Made by a program: the position numbers and the translations under genes. Under the pieces are notes generated by a model that had not been told where the DNA came from, made no database searches, and saw only the letters and a list, made by a program, of their open reading frames with translations. A stretch of DNA of 64,000 bases from positions 62,001 through 126,000 of the forward strand of contig CALRUR010000007.1 of assembly GCA_943371425.1 (NCBI GenBank), read 5' to 3'. The DNA is from CAJBVG01 sp943371425. Its GTDB lineage: Bacteria; Bacteroidota; Bacteroidia; Sphingobacteriales; Sphingobacteriaceae. Positions 43,878-52,396 of the stretch are shown here, one piece after another; within the stretch, counting starts at the first letter, position 1; each line of letters opens with the position of its first letter.

Positions 43878-44006
43878 ATGCAATTGTTAATGCAACAAAC
43901 TGCAACCCAAAATTTATCGTTAGAGACTTTACAAAATGGATTGTATTTTGTGGAAGCTATTTTTGAGAACGGCGAAATTGGAAGAGCGAAAGTAATGAAG
44001 CAATAA
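43878..44006 (+). pseudogene. Remnant of a T9SS sorting-domain gene (3' end only)
   Basis: This 42-codon ORF (MQLLMQQTATQNLSLETLQN...GEIGRAKVMKQ) reads like the last third of a type A T9SS sorting domain: L-x-x-L-x-N-G-L-Y-F-V followed by a strand and a Lys-rich end. There is no signal peptide and no space for a mature protein. A good terminator follows at 44027-44053, as expected at the end of a real gene. I interpret it as the surviving 3' end of a deleted or decayed secreted-protein gene. Confidence 0.6.
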
Positions 44007-44026
44007 ATAGAAAATAGTATTAGGGA

Positions 44027-44053
44027 AGCCTCGGAGATATTCGGGGCTTTTTT
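44027..44053 (+). terminator. Rho-independent terminator behind the remnant
   Basis: AGCCTCGGA (44027-44035) pairs with TTCGGGGCT (44040-44048), allowing two G-U pairs, with a 4-nt loop and a T-run (44049-44053). It is intact although the gene before it is a fragment. Confidence 0.75.
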
Positions 44054-44221
44054 GTGGTCAAAAAATTTTAGGATGTTAAATTATGAGTATCATGAGCACT
44101 AAACCTCCTAATTACTGAGAAATTTATCGATTATATTATTGAATCGGAAATCGAATAGACTAAATTCCATTAGTGTAATTAAGCATTGTATTTGAATATA
44201 AAAAACTGTAACTTGGTGCAT
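44054..44221. other. Spacer before the 44222 gene
   Basis: This 168-bp AT-rich stretch contains no gene. TGTATTTG at 44187-44194 is a 7/8 match to the -7 box, 27 bp before the ATG at 44222, and supports that start over the earlier in-frame ATG at 44186. Confidence 0.4.
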
Positions 44222-45610
44222 ATGAAAGAATTGATTTTATGTTTGTTGACTTTATTTAGCTTGCCAAGCACAAATGCTCAGCATTTTAAATTATTCGTTG
44301 AGGGCAAACAACATTCTTTTCAAACCGATAATGGCTCAATACATATTAATAGTTTCGATTCAGTTCGTGTTTATGGTGCCGATAAGTGGATTTATAATTA
44401 TAAGTATAACCAAGATTTAATTTTAGGTTATACTCCATGTAATAATTTGTTATTAAACTCTTGGTTAGGTAATTATTTTATTGAAAAACAAAATGGCTCT
44501 TATATATTTTTTAATCATGATAACGACTCCATTCTTATCCAAACGGATACTTCAAAAGGACCTTGGAAATTAATGAATATTGGTGCAAATTTTATACAAG
44601 CATCTTTCAACAAACAGAAAAATAACGATTCTACAATATTTATTAATTTTCAAGCAAAAGACACTAATGGACTAAATATAAATCACCCAATAAACAACCA
44701 AGAAATAATTATTTCTAAGTTTAATGGAATTCTAAAAGCGTTGGATTTTTATCATTTACCAAACACATATGTATATAATAATGTAGGTTCTACAAACCCT
44801 AACAATGGAATAACGAACCTGAAAACCGATAGTATTTATAATTATAATGTTGGAGACGTATTCCATACTTATTATGAAGGAGAGTTTTGGAGTTATAGAC
44901 AGCACCAGTTAATCAAAATCTATACTGAATGGATAATTACCTCCAAATCAGGTTTAAAATATTATTATAAAGAACGAAATTTAGAACAAAAATTAGATGG
45001 CTATAATAATCCTACAATAACAGTTAAAGACAATACGATTATAAAAAATATTAGTTATACTCCAAGTTATTTGGATATAAATCCATATGTAAATATTATA
45101 AACAATTCTGGTAAGCCTTCATGGTCGGAATTGTATTTTGATAGTTCATTAAACAAGGTTGTTAAGGAAGTACTTGGTTTTGGTGCATGCAAAAGCAAGT
45201 CCACATATGGTGAAAGTAGAATATTTTGTTCTGGATTAGGCGAATTTAAAAATACCTATAGCGATGGTAATAAGAGTAAAAAAGTTATGCTGTATTACAA
45301 AAAAGGAAATAATAGTTGGGGCCACCCAATTAACTTCGATTCAGTTCGAAATGTGTTTTTCACAGGAATTGATTCTAAAGTAATAGATAATAATATAATA
45401 ATACACCCAGTTCCAACTAAAAATGAATTAAATATCTTGAGCGATACTCCTTTCAAAACTTACTTAATTTTAAATGCTTTGGGTGAAATGATAGAGGAAA
45501 AAAATTTAGGGAACAAAAATATAAATATTTCACATCTTGCTAATGGTATATATTTCTTAAAACTAATTAATGAAGATAAGGTTATCACCAAAAAATTCAT
45601 TAAAGAATAA
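44222..45610 (+). CDS. Secreted protein with T9SS type A sorting domain, unknown function
   Basis: The start at 44222 matches the signal peptide (MKELILCLLTLFSLPSTNAQ); a longer ORF from 44186 adds 12 residues that overlap the promoter box. The ~370-residue mature region is Asn-, Tyr- and Lys-rich with no recognised domain. The last ~75 residues form a type A sorting domain (IIIHPVPTKNELNILS ... NISHLANGIYFLKLINEDKVITKKFIKE). It is exported by T9SS. It lies directly behind the remnant of another such gene, so the locus has had more than one secreted-protein gene. Confidence 0.78.
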   Translation: MKELILCLLTLFSLPSTNAQHFKLFVEGKQHSFQTDNGSIHINSFDSVRVYGADKWIYNYKYNQDLILGYTPCNNLLLNSWLGNYFIEKQNGSYIFFNHDNDSILIQTDTSKGPWKLMNIGANFIQASFNKQKNNDSTIFINFQAKDTNGLNINHPINNQEIIISKFNGILKALDFYHLPNTYVYNNVGSTNPNNGITNLKTDSIYNYNVGDVFHTYYEGEFWSYRQHQLIKIYTEWIITSKSGLKYYYKERNLEQKLDGYNNPTITVKDNTIIKNISYTPSYLDINPYVNIINNSGKPSWSELYFDSSLNKVVKEVLGFGACKSKSTYGESRIFCSGLGEFKNTYSDGNKSKKVMLYYKKGNNSWGHPINFDSVRNVFFTGIDSKVIDNNIIIHPVPTKNELNILSDTPFKTYLILNALGEMIEEKNLGNKNINISHLANGIYFLKLINEDKVITKKFIKE

Positions 45611-45827
45611 ATTCCATGACATTCTTAAAATACAATTAATGTTTATCGCGAACTAGTAAAATTTCATATTTAAGAGTTTTTATATACTAATACTCAATAA
45701 GGCAGCTAGATTTATCTATAACAATGCCCCACATTTCTATATGGCTTTGCGAAAAATAAAAATATCCCCTGAAAATGAACAAAAAGCTCCTGTTAATTAA
45801 CCCTTTAGAATAATTTTCACTTTTTTG
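45611..45827. other. Non-coding spacer
   Basis: This ~215-bp AT-rich spacer lies between the secreted-protein gene and the tRNA-Asp promoter. I see no gene, convincing hairpin or RNA motif in it. Confidence 0.4.
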
Positions 45828-45857
45828 TTGAAAATAAGCTTTGAACCTGTATATTTG
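45828..45857 (+). promoter_or_regulatory. Promoter of tRNA-Asp
   Basis: TTG at 45828-45830, a 19-bp spacer and TATATTTG (45850-45857) fit the Bacteroidota consensus. The tRNA begins 14 bp downstream. Confidence 0.65.
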
Positions 45858-45871
45858 CAGTCCAAGAAAAC

Positions 45872-45945
45872 GGAGTGGTAGTTCAGCTGGTTAGAATGCC
45901 TGCCTGTCACGCAGGAGGTCGCGGGTTCGAGTCCCGTCCATTCCG
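45872..45945 (+). tRNA. tRNA-Asp (GTC anticodon)
   Basis: The 74-nt sequence folds into a full cloverleaf: acceptor GGAGTGG with CCATTCC, D-arm GTTCAGCTGGTTAGAAT, anticodon GTC at 45906-45908 in CCTGTCACG, and T-arm CGGGTTCGAGTCCCG. The discriminator base is G. CCA is not encoded (GCA follows). Confidence 0.97.
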
Positions 45946-45946
45946 C

Positions 45947-45980
45947 AAAGCCTTAGAGAAATCTAAGGCTTTCTTGTTTT
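45947..45980 (+). terminator. Terminator of tRNA-Asp
   Basis: AAAGCCTTAGA (45947-45957) and TCTAAGGCTTT (45962-45972) form an 11-bp perfect stem with GAAA tetraloop, followed by TTGTTTT. Confidence 0.85.
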
Positions 45981-45993
45981 ATAATAATTACAA

Positions 45994-46087
45994 ATTTCAG
46001 TTGGTAAGACTACTAGTCCCGACTCGTTGGGAAGGTCGTGGGTTCGTTCCCGTCTACCAATAAAATTCGCACAAGCTATTCCGCAAA
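45994..46087 (+). pseudogene. Degenerate tRNA-like sequence and copy of the tRNA-Asp 3' end
   Basis: From about 45994 to 46060 the sequence has a D-arm-like TTCAGTTGGTAAGA, a possible anticodon-arm hairpin (TCCCGA/TTGGGA), GGTCGTGGGTTCG like the variable region and T-arm of tRNA-Asp, and CTACCAA that could pair with TTGGTAA at 46001. The T-loop lacks a base and no standard cloverleaf forms. At 46078-46087 an exact 10-bp copy of the tRNA-Asp end (ATTCCGCAAA, also at 45940-45949) occurs. I read it as decayed tRNA-derived sequence, not a working tRNA. Confidence 0.45.
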
Positions 46088-46141
46088 TTTTCTTTCTAGC
46101 TAAATGCTATTGCTTATGTAATATAAAACCATATTAAAAAT

Positions 46142-46175
46142 AAAAAGCTCCAGCATTTAAATTGCTGGAGCTTTA
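46142..46175 (-). terminator. Terminator of prfA
   Basis: AAAGCTCCAGCA (46144-46155) and TGCTGGAGCTTT (46163-46174) form a 12-bp stem with a 7-nt loop. On the minus strand a T-run follows. Confidence 0.85.
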
Positions 46176-46205
46176 TCTTATTAACAAAGTAAAATAATAG
46201 AATTA

Positions 46206-47285
46206 TTATACAGTCCCTTCTTTCATTCTCTCCGCGTTCTCTGCGAACTGTAATCCATCAATAATATCTTGTATGTCGCCGTTCATTACCCCTGGCAAGT
46301 TGTACGAAGTCATGCCTATGCGGTGCTCTGTAAGCCTGCTTTGTGGGAAATTGTAGGTTCTTATCTTCGCCGATCTATCGCCCGTTGCCACCATTGTTTT
46401 ACGCTTTTTAGAAACTTCCTCTAAATGCTTGGCGTACTCCATCTCGTAAATCCTCGATCTTAATACGCCTAAGGCTTTCTCGTAGTTCTTCATTTGCGAT
46501 TTCTCATCTTGGCACTGCGCCACAATACCCGTAGGTATATGCGTTAAACGCACCGCAGAGTAAGTCGTGTTTACCGACTGACCGCCCGGGCCCGATGAAC
46601 AGAATAAATCTTTACGGATATCATTCGTTTTTAAATCAATATCAAACTCATCTGCCTCTGGTAATACCACCACAGATGCTGCAGATGTATGTATCCTACC
46701 TTGTGTTTCGGTTGCCGGTACTCTTTGTACCCTGTGTACTCCAGATTCGTATTTTAACGTACCGTATACATCTTCTCCAGAAACATTCAATACAATCTCC
46801 TTATATCCTCCTGCTGTTCCTGGTGTATAATCTACTAAATCAACTTTCCAACCTTTGGTTTCGCTGTAACGTTGGTACATTCTAAATAAATCACCAGCAA
46901 AAATACTCGCCTCATCTCCTCCTGTACCCGCTCTAATCTCTACAATGGCATTTTTAGCGTCTTCAGGGTCAATTGGAATTAACATCAAACGGATGTCGTC
47001 TTCCATCTTGTCTCGCTGTTGTATTAACTCATCTAACTCAGATTTTGCCATCTCTCTAAACTCTTCATCCTTCTCCGTAGCCAATATCTCTTTGTTTGAT
47101 TCTATATTACTCATTACATTACTGTAAATATTGTATTGAGCTACTATCTTCGATAAGTCTTTATATTCTTTGTTGAGTTGAGCGAAACGCTTCATGTCGC
47201 TCATAGCATCTGGACTAGAAAGTTCTTTTTCTACGTCCTCGAAGCGGTTTTTTATGGCTAAAAGCTTTTCTAACATGTCGTTCAT
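46206..47285 (-). CDS. prfA: Peptide chain release factor 1
   Basis: RF1 releases the peptide at UAA and UAG codons. I use the ATG at 47285 (MNDMLEKLLAIKNRF): an AAGGAG-like ribosome site and the promoter box precede it, and the longer ORF from 47342 would start upstream of the promoter. The codon-recognition PAT motif appears in VQRVPATETQGRIHTS, and the catalytic GGQ in SSGPGGQSVNTTYSAV. Length (360 residues) is normal. It is a single gene with its own terminator. Confidence 0.96.
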   Translation of the reverse strand: MNDMLEKLLAIKNRFEDVEKELSSPDAMSDMKRFAQLNKEYKDLSKIVAQYNIYSNVMSNIESNKEILATEKDEEFREMAKSELDELIQQRDKMEDDIRLMLIPIDPEDAKNAIVEIRAGTGGDEASIFAGDLFRMYQRYSETKGWKVDLVDYTPGTAGGYKEIVLNVSGEDVYGTLKYESGVHRVQRVPATETQGRIHTSAASVVVLPEADEFDIDLKTNDIRKDLFCSSGPGGQSVNTTYSAVRLTHIPTGIVAQCQDEKSQMKNYEKALGVLRSRIYEMEYAKHLEEVSKKRKTMVATGDRSAKIRTYNFPQSRLTEHRIGMTSYNLPGVMNGDIQDIIDGLQFAENAERMKEGTV

Positions 47286-47312
47286 ATCCTGTAATTCTCC
47301 TTTAAAAGAATG

Positions 47313-47320
47313 CAAAATTA
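47313..47320 (-). promoter_or_regulatory. -7 promoter box of prfA
   Basis: Minus-strand TAATTTTG, a perfect TAnnTTTG, 27 bp before the ATG at 47285. An AAAGGAG-like ribosome site lies between them. Confidence 0.5.
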
Positions 47321-47442
47321 AGCAAAAAACGCTTAAATACACGTATATAGAACCTAAATTTTAACAGATGGTTTTAGATTGATGCCTTTCTTTAATAAGC
47401 TATAGCAGCAAAATAGGTGTTAAATAGAAAGCATGGAAAATA

Positions 47443-47469
47443 AAAAAAGCCGATTGTGAAATCGGCTTT
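47443..47469 (-). terminator. Terminator of the 47476 HTH gene
   Basis: AAAGCCGATT (47446-47455) and AATCGGCTTT (47460-47469) form a 10-bp stem with loop GTGA, followed on the minus strand by a T-run. Confidence 0.85.
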
Positions 47470-47475
47470 GGGTGT

Positions 47476-47820
47476 TTACGCAGGACGTATGCCCTGCAGT
47501 AACATGTTTAGTTTAAACTCTTGCTCTTTAATTGTTTTAATAATTTCACCAACCATCGGTGCGTTTTTTTCAATAAACTGATCGCGGGTGGTAGTAGCAG
47601 ACTTAATATGTATTAATGCCTGAATTCTATTGGTAATAATTTGATCTACCTCTACGTCGAATAAATTTGCCAACTTATTATAATTTTCCATAGTAGTTTG
47701 GCTATCGAAGTTTTCGATTTTAGAATACGCAGATTGTGTTAAACCAATTCTTGATGCTACTTCCTTTTGAGTATAGTTGCGCAATTCTCTTAATTGCTTT
47801 AATGTGATGTATGTATACAT
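47476..47820 (-). CDS. XRE-family helix-turn-helix regulator
   Basis: I start at the ATG at 47820 (MYTYITLKQLRELRNYTQKE), which begins at the HTH domain; a longer ORF from 47898 adds a low-quality leader. The HTH_3 region (ASRIGLTQSAYSKIENF ... LANLFDVEVDQIIT) is followed by a helical tail (IKTIKEQEFKLNMLLQGI) that may dimerise. Targets are unknown. Confidence 0.82.
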   Translation of the reverse strand: MYTYITLKQLRELRNYTQKEVASRIGLTQSAYSKIENFDSQTTMENYNKLANLFDVEVDQIITNRIQALIHIKSATTTRDQFIEKNAPMVGEIIKTIKEQEFKLNMLLQGIRPA

Positions 47821-48033
47821 AAAATTTGAGTTTGGGTTATTTAATACACATTTTACAATATACATGCCGATAAATTTAGGAGGCTTGGCATTTGGCACAT
47901 AGTGCCTAAAAACGTATAAAAACAGCGTTTTTGCAGCTTTTATACTTTCCCATTACTATAATAGTATCCAAACAGTAAACTATTATTCCCAAAATAGAAC
48001 AAAGGAAGCCCAGAAATATGATGATTAGGAATA
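47821..48033. other. Spacer between the HTH gene and the 48034 gene
   Basis: About 210 bp of AT-rich sequence. No gene or clear hairpin is seen; the HTH gene's promoter should lie here, but I cannot point to a perfect box. Confidence 0.35.
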
Positions 48034-48816
48034 TTATTCTCCAGTTTGAAGAATGAGTTGTTTATTCTTTAAGAAAAAATAAACTTGATTAGAAAATAAA
48101 TAAGGTTTTTCATGCCCATTTAAATTGCTTGCAAGCGTATCTGTTTTTAGAGATTGATACGTAATCCAATAATTATTTTTTTGATAAAAAATTTTATTTG
48201 TTTCTACTTGCAAAATCTCATCCGCTAAAATTGGAATTGTTTTTTTATATCCACCAAATAAATCAAAAACAAAAATTCCATTTTTTTTATCTGCTAAAAA
48301 AAGTTCATCACCATATTCAATAATAACATGTGGATTTATTTTTTTTGATAACACTAAATACAAATCTCCGCTCTGAAATATTACATTTAACTGATCATCT
48401 AATTTCAACAAACGTCTGTTCAAATTATCGTACATCCACAGTCCATTGTTGTTTGATGATGCGATAGAGGATACCCAACCATCAGGATATTTATTTCTTA
48501 TTTGCAAAGAATTAATTTCGGTTAAGTTTACATCCAAAAATTTAACAATGGCTTGGTCGGCATAAAACACTACTACTCGCAAGGGGTTGCTCACATCTAT
48601 AGAACTAATTTTGCCACTCTTTAAATCGGCGAACTTAGTATAACGTTGTATGTTGGTTTCGTATTTAGTGAGTATATTTTTTGCATCATAAAAATATACA
48701 TTTCCAATTCTGTCTACTTTATAATCGATTACATCTTCTGCAATTATTAATTCTTTTTGTGCGAATACAAAAACAGAATATAAACTGATAAAGAAAAATA
48801 GAATTATTTTTTTCAT
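48034..48816 (-). CDS. Exported protein of unknown function, propeller-like
   Basis: The 260-residue protein has a signal peptide (MKKIILFFFISLYSVFVFAQ). The rest is a series of short beta-strand blades with spaced aromatic and Asp/Asn turns (IDYKVDRIGNVYFYDAKN, SNNNGLWMYDNLNRRLLKLDD, ELFLADKKNGIFVFDLFGG), like a small six-bladed propeller. No catalytic signature. It starts 2 bp after the lpxH stop and is likely co-transcribed with lpxH and the LUD gene. Confidence 0.7.
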   Translation of the reverse strand: MKKIILFFFISLYSVFVFAQKELIIAEDVIDYKVDRIGNVYFYDAKNILTKYETNIQRYTKFADLKSGKISSIDVSNPLRVVVFYADQAIVKFLDVNLTEINSLQIRNKYPDGWVSSIASSNNNGLWMYDNLNRRLLKLDDQLNVIFQSGDLYLVLSKKINPHVIIEYGDELFLADKKNGIFVFDLFGGYKKTIPILADEILQVETNKIFYQKNNYWITYQSLKTDTLASNLNGHEKPYLFSNQVYFFLKNKQLILQTGE

Positions 48817-48818
48817 GT

Positions 48819-49568
48819 TTAAGATTCAAACTTTAGAAGTTCTATTCCGTGCTCATTCCATTTTGCATAAGTTTTATGATGCACCCATTCTCCTAAATTT
48901 ATATAACGGCTATTTTCATTGAGTTGTATGTTCAATGGTAAATGTCTGTGGCCAAAAATAAAATAATCAAAATGTTCTTTTGCTAATACTTCTTTACTAT
49001 AAATAGCCAGCCATTCTTTTTCTTCACCTAAAAATTGCTCTTTACTATCGTTGGCAATTCTGCTACTCCTCGACCATTTGTCGGCAATCCATATCCCTAA
49101 ATTCGGATGAATTCTTGCAAACAACCATTGGCATAATTTACTTGCAAACACTTTTTTCAAAAATTTATAAGAATAATCACCAGGGCCTAAACCATCGCCG
49201 TGGCCAATTAATACTTTGTGTCCGTAATGTTCGCGAGTTATATTATCTCTATAAATTTTAACGCCTAATTCTTTTTCAAAATAATCAAACATCCACATAT
49301 CATGGTTGCCAGTAAAAAAATATACAGGAATTCCACTGTCAACTATTTCAGCAATTTTACCTTGCAAACGTGCAAAGCCTTTTGGAATTACTTTGTTATA
49401 CTCAAACCAAAAATCAAAAATATCACCCACCAAATAAATCTCTTTTGCATCTGCTTTTACAAAATCGAGCCAACGCACTACTGCTTTTTCTCTGGCCCTC
49501 GAACTTGGCGCATCTGGCACACCTAAGTGGAAATCGGAAGCAAAATAAATAGATTTATGTTCGTTCAT
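48819..49568 (-). CDS. lpxH: UDP-2,3-diacylglucosamine diphosphatase
   Basis: LpxH hydrolyses UDP-2,3-diacylglucosamine to lipid X in lipid A synthesis at the inner membrane. The 249-residue calcineurin-like phosphoesterase keeps all the metal sites: Asp12 and His14 in FASDFHLG, GDIFDFW, TGNHDMW, HGDGLGPGD and the C-terminal FGHRHLP. Its length and the RSSRIANDSK stretch fit LpxH rather than generic phosphoesterases. It is 3 bp downstream of the LUD gene. Confidence 0.93.
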   Translation of the reverse strand: MNEHKSIYFASDFHLGVPDAPSSRAREKAVVRWLDFVKADAKEIYLVGDIFDFWFEYNKVIPKGFARLQGKIAEIVDSGIPVYFFTGNHDMWMFDYFEKELGVKIYRDNITREHYGHKVLIGHGDGLGPGDYSYKFLKKVFASKLCQWLFARIHPNLGIWIADKWSRSSRIANDSKEQFLGEEKEWLAIYSKEVLAKEHFDYFIFGHRHLPLNIQLNENSRYINLGEWVHHKTYAKWNEHGIELLKFES

Positions 49569-49571
49569 TTT

Positions 49572-50213
49572 TTATTGTTGATCATCAATTAACATTACAA
49601 ATATTTCTCTTGGGCCGTGTGCTCCTAAAACCAAAGTTTTTTCTATATCGGCAGTTCTACTAGGTCCAGTAGTAGTACTAATCATGGAAGGTAATTTATC
49701 GTTGTACCTATTTTGCACTAAGGTTAAGGCATCTCCAATATCTGCACAGAGCTGCGAGGTAAATGCAATTACCACATGTATGTGTGGGTATATAGATAAA
49801 CGTCTGCCAGCTTCGGATGCATTGGTTATAATTATACTGCCGGTTCTGGCTACTAATGCATCGCAAGTGGTAATGCCTACATTAGCTTGTTCAAAATTTA
49901 CATCTGTTTGCTGTAGGTCGCTCATGTTATCTCTCAACCAAGCCAATGAATTTTCCCAGCAATAAAGTTCGGTCCATTTTCTTTCTACTACTAATTGTTG
50001 TAAGTCTGAAATGCATTGTTCTTTATCTTCACAAAACAAAAACTGCCCGTTAATTTTAGAAAATTCTTGAGCGAATTGAATCTCTAATAATTCATCTGAT
50101 TGTTTATAAATAGGACCCGTTTCTTCTAGGCGTGGGTATGGATTGTCTGTTTTCTCAATCAGTGCTTTTCTGATTTGTTTCAACATTCTTTCTTTAGGGG
50201 TGGCTTCGCGCAT
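49572..50213 (-). CDS. LUD-domain (LutC/YkgG-like) protein
   Basis: The 213-residue protein has the LUD pattern (EKTDNPYPRLEETGPIY, VGITTCDALVARTGSIIIT, SMISTTTGPSRTADIEKTLVLGAHGP). LutC belongs to the lactate-utilisation complex LutABC, but lutA and lutB are not nearby, so this may be a solitary LUD protein with another role. A perfect TAAATTTG box lies 4 bp before its ATG. It is probably co-transcribed with lpxH. Confidence 0.82.
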   Translation of the reverse strand: MREATPKERMLKQIRKALIEKTDNPYPRLEETGPIYKQSDELLEIQFAQEFSKINGQFLFCEDKEQCISDLQQLVVERKWTELYCWENSLAWLRDNMSDLQQTDVNFEQANVGITTCDALVARTGSIIITNASEAGRRLSIYPHIHVVIAFTSQLCADIGDALTLVQNRYNDKLPSMISTTTGPSRTADIEKTLVLGAHGPREIFVMLIDDQQ

Positions 50214-50217
50214 AGCA

Positions 50218-50225
50218 CAAATTTA
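50218..50225 (-). promoter_or_regulatory. -7 promoter box almost touching the LUD-gene start
   Basis: Minus-strand TAAATTTG, a perfect TAnnTTTG, ends 4 bp before the ATG at 50213, implying a leaderless or near-leaderless transcript. Confidence 0.5.
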
Positions 50226-50237
50226 GTAAATAAATAG

Positions 50238-50261
50238 AAAAGGACGCTTACGCGTCCTTTT
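50238..50261 (-). terminator. Terminator of ftsH
   Basis: AAAAGGACGC (50238-50247) and GCGTCCTTTT (50252-50261) form a 10-bp stem with loop TTAC, directly downstream of ftsH. Confidence 0.82.
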
Positions 50262-50272
50262 CATTCCTATTT

Positions 50273-52369
50273 TTAAATGTTCTTATCTGTATCTTCATTC
50301 AGAATGTCGGGTATAGGTTCCACCGCAATAGTTGCAGTTTCTTCTGTAATTACCTCTTCTGCTTTAGCCTCTTCAATAATAGCTCCGTTTACAAATTCAT
50401 CATAAGTAGTTCTAGTATCGAATGGGCGTTTACCCAATAAATCTTCTAAATCTGATTGGAAAATAATTTCTCTTTGTAAGAGTGCTTGTGCAATTTTCTC
50501 TAAGCCTTCTCTGTGTTCGGTTAACAACTCTTTTGTTTGCTCGTACACATCGTTAATTAAAGCACGCACTTCAATATCAATCATCTCAGCTGTTTTATCA
50601 GAGTATGGTTTACCAAAACCGTACTCGCCTTGAGGATCGTTAAAAGATACATTCCCAACATTCTTATTCATGCCGTACATGGTTACCATTGCATAGGCAA
50701 GTTTTGTAATTCTTTCTAAATCGTTTTGCGCACCGGTAGAAATTTTACCGAACACAATTTCTTCTGCAGCGCGTCCACCTAAGGTCATCTTTATACTATC
50801 TAACAATTGCTCGGTAGTATATAAATATTGTTCTTTAGGTAAGTATTGAGCATACCCTAATGCCGCAATACCACGTGGCACAATAGATACTTTTACCAAT
50901 GGATCTGCATGTTCTAAGAACCAACCTGCAATAGCATGACCAGATTCGTGGTAAGCCACTATTCTTTTTTCTTCCGGAGAAATAATTTTATTTCTCTTTT
51001 CTAGTCCACCAATTACTCTATCAATTGCATCTTGAAAATCTTGCATATCAATTGCTTTTTTGTCTCTACGAGCTGCAATTAATGCTGCTTCGTTACATAC
51101 GTTTGCAATTTCTGCACCGGCAAAACCTGGCGTTTGTGCGGCTAATTTTTTTGTATCTACTTCTGGAGCCAAGGTTAATGGCTTCATGTGTACTTTAAAT
51201 ATTTGTTCTCTACCAATTAAGTCAGGTCTATCAATAGCAATTTGCCTATCGAACCTTCCCGGACGTAACAATGCAGGATCTAATACATCTGGTCTGTTGG
51301 TTGCAGCCATAATAATTACTCCCGAGTCTGTACCGAAACCATCCATCTCTACTAGTAATTGGTTCAAAGTATTTTCACGCTCATCATTACCACCCATAAT
51401 TTGGTTTTTACCACGAGCACGACCTACTGCATCAATCTCATCAATAAAAATAATACACGGAGCTTTTTCTTTTGCTTGTTTAAATAAATCTCTCACACGT
51501 GATGCACCAACCCCTACAAACATCTCTACGAAATCTGAACCAGATAGTGAGAAGAAAGGAACTTGTGCTTCGCCGGCAACCGCTTTTGCAAGCAATGTTT
51601 TACCAGTACCTGGCGAACCCACTAATAATACTCCTTTTGGAATTTTACCTCCGAGTGCTGTGTATTTCTTAGGATTCTTAAGGAAGTCTACCACTTCCAT
51701 TACTTCTGTTTTTGCTTCTTCTAAACCTGCAACATCATTAAAGGTAATGCTCACTTGCGATTCTTTATCGAACAAGGTTGCTTTAGATTTACCAATGTTA
51801 AATATTTGTCCACCCGGACCAGATCCACCACCAGAAATTCTGCGCATAATAAAAATCCAAATGGCAGCCATAATTGCTAAAGGTAAAATCCATGTTAACA
51901 AGAAATCTCTGCCCCAATTAGATTTTTCTATAAACTGTATGTTTATTTGCTCATTTGGAGTAAAGCCTTTTTGTAATTCACGTAATTGTTCTTTAAGGTC
52001 GCTTACAGAACTAGATGCTTCTGTAAAATAATAATGCGGACCAGCACCGGTAAGAAATTTACTAGTGTTAATGTCTTTATATTTCTCGTTTTGTAACTTA
52101 TCTTTTTGCAAATAAATTTCTACGATGTAAATATTTCCTTGTTGAAAGGCAATTAGTTTTTCTACATCATGACTTAATAACATTTCATTAGTAAATCGTT
52201 GGTAAGAAATTTCTTTCGCAGAATTACCCGAATACATAATGTTAAAGGCTAGTATACCGACCAATAAAATACCGTATATCCAATAAAAATTAAATTTAGG
52301 AGGTTTGGGTAAAGTTCTTTTGGGTTTCCCGTTTGAGTTACCCGAATTAATTTTTTTATTATCTTCCAT
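50273..52369 (-). CDS. ftsH: ATP-dependent zinc metalloprotease FtsH
   Basis: FtsH degrades misfolded membrane and short-lived cytoplasmic proteins. The 698-residue protein has two membrane helices (IYGILLVGILAFNIMY and LTWILPLAIMAAIWIFIM) around a periplasmic region and an AAA domain with Walker A GSPGTGKT (251-258). The zinc-binding HESGH (474-478) lies in AYHESGHAIAGWF. The C terminus is long and acidic. It follows the ribosome silencing factor gene by 27 bp and probably shares its promoter. Confidence 0.97.
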   Translation of the reverse strand: MEDNKKINSGNSNGKPKRTLPKPPKFNFYWIYGILLVGILAFNIMYSGNSAKEISYQRFTNEMLLSHDVEKLIAFQQGNIYIVEIYLQKDKLQNEKYKDINTSKFLTGAGPHYYFTEASSSVSDLKEQLRELQKGFTPNEQINIQFIEKSNWGRDFLLTWILPLAIMAAIWIFIMRRISGGGSGPGGQIFNIGKSKATLFDKESQVSITFNDVAGLEEAKTEVMEVVDFLKNPKKYTALGGKIPKGVLLVGSPGTGKTLLAKAVAGEAQVPFFSLSGSDFVEMFVGVGASRVRDLFKQAKEKAPCIIFIDEIDAVGRARGKNQIMGGNDERENTLNQLLVEMDGFGTDSGVIIMAATNRPDVLDPALLRPGRFDRQIAIDRPDLIGREQIFKVHMKPLTLAPEVDTKKLAAQTPGFAGAEIANVCNEAALIAARRDKKAIDMQDFQDAIDRVIGGLEKRNKIISPEEKRIVAYHESGHAIAGWFLEHADPLVKVSIVPRGIAALGYAQYLPKEQYLYTTEQLLDSIKMTLGGRAAEEIVFGKISTGAQNDLERITKLAYAMVTMYGMNKNVGNVSFNDPQGEYGFGKPYSDKTAEMIDIEVRALINDVYEQTKELLTEHREGLEKIAQALLQREIIFQSDLEDLLGKRPFDTRTTYDEFVNGAIIEEAKAEEVITEETATIAVEPIPDILNEDTDKNI

Positions 52370-52396
52370 TTGTTTAAAATTCCTTTTTAAAATAAT

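Noticed and set aside
45994..46060. A second functional tRNA gene
   Set aside because: The T-loop lacks a base, no 5-bp anticodon stem with a 7-base loop forms and the acceptor arms need a bulge. I keep it only as debris.
47286..47342. ATG at 47342 as the prfA start
   Set aside because: The promoter box (47313-47320) and the AAGGAG-like site lie downstream of it; the usual RF1 N terminus begins at 47285.
49572..50213. A lactate-utilisation (lutABC) operon
   Set aside because: Only the LutC-like LUD protein is present; lutA and lutB are not nearby.
51060..52031. A 323-codon open frame on the plus strand
   Set aside because: It lies entirely antisense to ftsH, whose motifs are intact, and its translation has no family features. 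It is a shadow frame.
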